DNA of 64,000 nucleotides from Holothuria scabra (taxonomy: Eukaryota > Echinodermata > Holothuroidea > Aspidochirotida > Holothuriidae): NCBI GenBank assembly GCA_037179385.1, contig CM074193.1:41882846-41946845 (forward strand), given 5' to 3'. The translations under genes and the position numbers were made by a program. Every line of letters begins with the position of its first letter. Positions within the stretch are counted from its first letter, which is position 1. Positions 59,776-64,000 of this stretch are shown piece after piece. The notes beneath the pieces are model-generated. The model was given only the letters and a program-made list of their open reading frames with translations, searched no databases and was not told the origin of the DNA.

Positions 59776-61580
59776 TAAAAGATTCAATCCTCCCACCCCA
59801 AACTATAACTTTTGTAGGGGTTTATCGAAATTCTCCATTGACTCACCTCTTTGATTGACAGCCAGTGGCGGAGCTAGGGATTTCGGTCAGATGGGGCGAA
59901 AAAGGTCTCCATGGGCGCTTCGAAGGAGTAAATACCCTGAGCCTCAGCACGATCGAAGCTACGGCTTTTTAGACTTTCCATTTGATTTTCCGCACCTGGT
60001 AGAAGACTACTTTGCCATTTCTCATCAGCAAGTTTTGTTATTAAAACATGTTTAAATTTTCTATCCATGGGCCTCCACAGAAGAAAATTCGGGGGGGGGG
60101 GGCAAACTTCTTTTAGGGAGAAAAGCGCGCCACCATAATTTGGCGGGGAGCGCCGCAAGAAAATTTTGGCCCAAAATACCTCTCAGATCGCTGGAAATGG
60201 CATTTCTAAAGCCTATTTACCGCATATTAATAGGAAAAACACTGAGCTTACTGTTAAAAAAATGTTGATGTTAATTTTGTCATCTTTTTCTTTATGTTTT
60301 CTTCGTTTTTTCAGGTTATTTATTTTCCAGGGGAGGGCAAGGTCCCCCCTTTCCCCTATCTGCGGACCCGCATGTTTTTATCCTTCTCTTTCACATTCTA
60401 GTATGAAGGCGGTCGTCATATTTTGTGTTATTGTCAGGTCTCGATTTAAGATTTTAATGTAATAATGGGCTACTTTTTGAAAATAGAGAGTAAACATGCT
60501 AGAGCTAAATAGCAAGGAATCTTACAGGGGAAAAGTTATGGAAGTTTAATCACCGTTAGGTGTACATTTTGGCATCTGGAAATCAAGATAAGTACACGAA
60601 GAAACATTAATTGACGTAATTTACATCATGTGACCACTCGGAAATAGCCATTAGTTAAGTACATTGAAAGAAACAGCCAAGAAAAGGGTCTGCTTGGCTC
60701 TCTAGATATCGAATTCGTATTAAATAAAAGTAGCCTAAACCTAGGTTTTCTGGCTTTTGAGACCACGAAAGTACAGAAATAAGCACTTTCATGGGATTAT
60801 CGCGCAGTGTCAAAAATAGCCATTTATCATGAGAATGGTCACTTGAAGAAAAGCAAAATGGAAACTGCTCTTTAAAACTCTTAAACCATTACCACTAGTA
60901 ACACTTCTATTTTATTTTAACCTTAATGTTCTCTTCAAATGATTTTGAAAAATGTTGTGGAAGCTATTTTGGTATGTTTATAAATTCTTTGTATTGTCTA
61001 TGTTGACAATTATCCCGACAACAAGAGGGCTATTTGCGCTACAATTATTGGTGCGCCCTTTGCAAGATCTTTTATTAGCCGGGAGGGTGAATTTAATGTA
61101 AGTCTGTGTATTTTGTAATCTTATTATCACACATGGTGTGGAAGCAATTAACTTAGCATAGCGACAACAATCACTAGTGCGTATAAAGAATGAAGATACG
61201 TTTCGGCAAAACTTATCCATATATTACAGAAGATGGCCCTTTTCATCAGAATAAAGTGCAGATAGTGCAGTTACTGGTGGCTGTTTGAGCATTTTGTTAT
61301 CTGGGCCTTAAAACAACGCTATTAAGTCATGTCTTTCGCCAATAATTGTGCGAGAGTACAGTATGTTAAAAACCTGAAAAGGGCGCCGACAGACGATTTT
61401 GGTCCGTCGGGGGGGGGGGGGGGGCGACCGCCCCTCACCATGTGGCAGCTCCGCCACTGTTGACAGCTATACTCAAACAATGCAGAGTACCAAAGCTTCT
61501 TTTGTATTATGCAGCATGAACTGTACTGGGAGTGTTTTGATTACACACATTGAGCTTTTCTATAGTCACCATTAAGATGG
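59776..61580 (+). mobile_element. TTAA-type MITE copy, split by a hAT insertion
   Basis: The left part (59,776-59,862: AATCCTCCCACCCCAAAC through TTTGATTGACAGC) and right part (61,468 to about 61,580: CAGAGTACCAAAGCTT, GCAGCATGAACTGTACTGG) together match the continuous MITE at 27,536-27,832. The break in that homology coincides exactly with the hAT element and its 8-bp duplication. The far right end of this copy is decayed. Confidence 0.8.
59863..61459 (+). mobile_element. hAT-type non-autonomous element, complete copy
   Basis: Begins CAGTGGCGGAGCTAGGG, ends CAGCTCCGCCACTG, and is flanked by TTGACAGC on both sides (59,855-59,862 and 61,460-61,467). This exact 8-bp duplication is the hAT hallmark. 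Length is 1,597 bp with no transposase frame. It contains a nested-looking block at about 60,066-60,375 with ends ATGGGCCTCCACAG and TGCGGACCCGCAT. G runs lie near 60,092 and 61,410. Confidence 0.92.
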
Positions 61581-63144
61581 GGCATTCCGCAGTAAATTGG
61601 AATTTAAAATTTTAAATGCTTAGTATCAAAGTTTTTTAGGGGGAGTTGCTTACCATATGTACTTCTTACTTGTAAAATTTTTATACATGTGTTATGCGAT
61701 TAAGGGTGTCTACCTTGTGCTTAAAGCTAACGAAGCCGGTAATAGTGCCACAGACGGCACATCACATGTTTGATAACCATGAGGCAGTGCATCAATGGAA
61801 TGACATAAAAAAAGTTGGGACCTGTTAAGGATGCTGTTAGACAGATTTGAGTGAATTACTGCAATTGTGAAATTTTTCTTTATACGGCCTATATTAATTA
61901 ACCGGACAATATCATAATGTCCCGTCCGTGACAATTTCGGACATTTTTTTAACCTCAATGAATACTTGTGGACCGGACTGACCAATCACACGCACTTTCG
62001 TAGTGATCAGGCATGCAACGGTCAGTAAGTCTTCACTAGCACCAAGTCAGCGACGCTGAAAAGACGTGGACAATTAACTGCGCAGAAGTTTCCAAATTTA
62101 CCGTCCTTGACTACAATTCGACAGTACTTACTGCACTTAGAATAACCTACCAAAATCTCGGAGGTATCTACAAGAAATTATTAGTCTCACCAACCCATGA
62201 GTCTTGTGTAGTCGGGCAGCATCTGACAGCTCGTCAATTATTCCTTGGAACTGGGGTGTTGCGTGCGGCGATAATTGTGCGCTTAGGATTACGCAACGCG
62301 GACGACATCTGCAGCGTAATGACGCCACAACCCGCGTATCCCCTGTCATTAAACAACTGAGTGTAGCGTTATTTCGCGTTGCGTTCGAAATGGCATAGGT
62401 ACAAATGACGTCATTTCGTTGTAGATGGGGCCCACGTCGTGAAATCTAAAGCCTTCTAATACTAGTTCCACTACATCGCCGAGCACGAGGTCTGGACAGT
62501 GACGCCACTTTGTTGCGGCCCAAGGATTAGATTCTTCGTATATGGAGGTGAAACCATTTCATTTCACATCTCTTGAAGTAGAGTTGGGCTTCAATCCGAT
62601 AGACTTTGGCAAGTTATTTATTGGTATGAAGGAATATTTCCTGGGCCCCTGAACCATGGAGGTATAGAGATAATAGACTAGCCAAGTGTGGCCTAAATTT
62701 ATGCTTGTGCCAACCTGGCGCTTCCCTATTGATTACAGTCAATAACCTACTGTATTGAATTAAAACAGTTGTTGTCCATGACCTAATTTTGGTGAACCAA
62801 CTGCATTTAGAATTAATACAGTATGTGCATGTGAACATTGTCTCTGCAGTTCAAAGTACAGTTTCAACACATGACCAATAATACAGTATCAATAGTAAGA
62901 GAGAAAAACGTATGGGGCAAAATTAAGAGCAAATTATAATAATGAGCAGCAACACTCCCTTTTGATCTCAAAGGATAGACAAGGGAAGACAGAGCAAAGG
63001 AAAGCTGCCAAAAGGAGATCCACTGAATCATAACTGTTAGTGATCAGAAGCAGAGAAAATCTGAGAGGGAGAGGGAGAGGTAGCATAGAGGAGGGTTCAG
63101 AGGCAACAGCACAAACAGCGACACCGACTTGGATCAACATCAAC
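61581..63144. other. No recognisable gene; CpG-richer patch at 62,200-62,530
   Basis: Unassigned DNA. Between about 62,200 and 62,530 the sequence is richer in G+C and CpG than the rest of the window, but no exon or promoter element could be defined. The 91-codon minus-strand frame at 61,710-61,985 has no motif I recognise. Confidence 0.4.
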
Positions 63145-63356
63145 CAGTGGCGTAGCCAGGATGGAATTTTTAGGGGGTCTCTTTACAAGTGGGGGCCTGG
63201 TATCTCCGAGGGTCAGGCGCGGCAAAACTTTGTAAGCGAGGCGCCACAATCGGTTGGCGCGGAGCGTAAAAGAAAATTTTGGGTTTTAAAAACCCTCCAG
63301 ATGACTGGACAAGGCACTTCCGACGTGTTTGTAGCTGGATGTACCCAGCCTTGAAA
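63145..63356 (+). mobile_element. hAT-type end with GCGCCAC/TTGGCGCGGAGCG module
   Basis: Begins CAGTGGCGTAGCCAGG, a hAT-like terminus. It contains GCGCCACAATCGGTTGGCGC followed by GGAGCG and AGAAAATTTTGGG, and ends with CTGGATGTACCCAGCC, which matches 29,190-29,205. No opposite terminus was found, so this is a solo end or a truncated copy. Confidence 0.6.
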
Positions 63357-63359
63357 TAG

Positions 63360-63492
63360 TTCAGTTAGTAAGTTAGTTAGTAAGTAAGTTAGTTAGTTAG
63401 TTATTTGGTTAGTTAGTTGGTTAGTCAGTCAGTCAGTCAGTTAGTTGGTCGGTTGGTCGGTCAGTTAGTTGGTCGGTTGGTCGGTCAGTCAG
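63360..63492. repeat. Tetranucleotide array (GTTA/GTCA/GTTG/GTCG)
   Basis: About 130 bp of 4-bp units: GTTA first, then GTCA, then GTTG and GTCG. The steps between units suggest slippage of one original tetranucleotide followed by local mutation and spread. Confidence 0.92.
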
Positions 63493-64000
63493 ATGGAGTT
63501 TTACGGCCCAGTTTTCAGTCTAGTGGTTCAAGTAAAGCTGACCATGGCCTTTTTCCAGTTGTGGATCACTGGCTTGTTTTCCCTACTCCAAGACTTGAAA
63601 TACGAATCTCATGTCTGCCATTTCTCAAACAGTGTAAATTAAAAATCAATTTATGAAAAATGATAATACATACACTTTTAAGGGACCCCAAATCTGAGCT
63701 TTTCTGATCTGTGCCATGGCCTGGGGGATGAGACTACAGGGAACCGGTATCTCCCTTTCCCTTGGGAAAAGTTGTGAACTTTAGGAGAACGTAGATCGCA
63801 AATGTGACAATATTTGAATGGATTTCAGCTTCAATAGGAAAACCAAAATTAGTTGTGTGCCCCTCTGGAAAACTTTCTTTGCGTTAGATTTTCTAGATGC
63901 AAAAGGGTTGCTTTGTTTGGTAAAACTTTGAACTGATTATAGGCCTACGATTTAGGATTTTCCTATTTGGGGAGCATGAAAAATTTCAATTTTCATTTTT
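63493..64000. other. No recognisable gene
   Basis: Window end. The 79-codon frame that begins in the tetranucleotide array (63,417-63,656) is a product of the repeat. No other feature is supported. Confidence 0.4.

Noticed and set aside
63417..63656. 79-codon frame beginning SVSQLVGRLVGQLVGRLVGQ
   Set aside because: It is a translation of the tetranucleotide array.
1..64000. CRISPR array, operon or ribosome-binding sites
   Set aside because: The window is eukaryotic; no regularly spaced direct repeats with unique spacers and no tightly packed reading frames exist.

Overview
This is a eukaryotic, AT-rich, gene-poor stretch of nuclear DNA. No intact host gene is visible. It is dominated by decayed DNA transposons, retroelement scraps, MITE-like elements and low-complexity tracts. 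The mix (pogo-type DDE transposase, Crypton-type tyrosine recombinase, GIY-YIG tail of a Penelope-like element, non-LTR reverse transcriptase, many hAT-type ends, long-inverted-repeat elements, and a transposase relic with RAG1/Transib-like residue spacing) suggests a marine invertebrate, perhaps an echinoderm or another invertebrate deuterostome. The species cannot be fixed from the sequence.

Layout. 1-5,790: mostly unassigned, with two short hairpins and a GC-rich repeat. 5,795-7,471: broken pogo-type transposase (minus strand) whose C-terminal zinc finger is split off by a frameshift in a 13-G run. 7,500-19,200: unassigned DNA with small repeats, a degenerate telomere-like tract (11,755-11,833), a 0.4-kb-period tandem array, and one copy of a repeat shared with 42.9-44.9 kb. 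19,214-24,884 and 34,161-40,868: two copies of a 5.7-6.7 kb foldback element with arms of about 2 kb and no coding core. 26,717-28,340 and 59,863-61,459: two copies of a hAT-type element. 30,735-32,883: a second hAT-type element with an 8-bp target duplication, inside a palindromic MITE. 42,873-44,950: second copy of the shared repeat, with a ~0.55 kb insertion. 49,038-51,886: the RAG1/Transib-like relic (minus). 54,416-54,461: possible signal-peptide first exon. 54,724-55,056: Penelope-like C-terminus (minus). 55,136-55,790: non-LTR reverse transcriptase (plus). 57,643-57,966: Crypton-type recombinase C-terminus (minus). The remainder is simple repeats and unassigned DNA.

How the parts relate. 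The 26.7-kb hAT copy carries an insertion of a TTAA-flanked MITE family, and the 59.9-kb hAT copy is itself inserted in a member of that MITE family. The two families therefore jumped into each other, and this window holds both the filled sites and the matching empty sites. Every recognisable protein-coding relic is broken by stops or frameshifts, so nothing here is expected to be an active autonomous transposon. The most notable item is the 49-52 kb relic: its D-x18-C-x2-C, H-x4-H-x19-E and terminal C-x2-C-x3-GH-x4-C spacings match my recollection of RAG1 and RAG1-like proteins.
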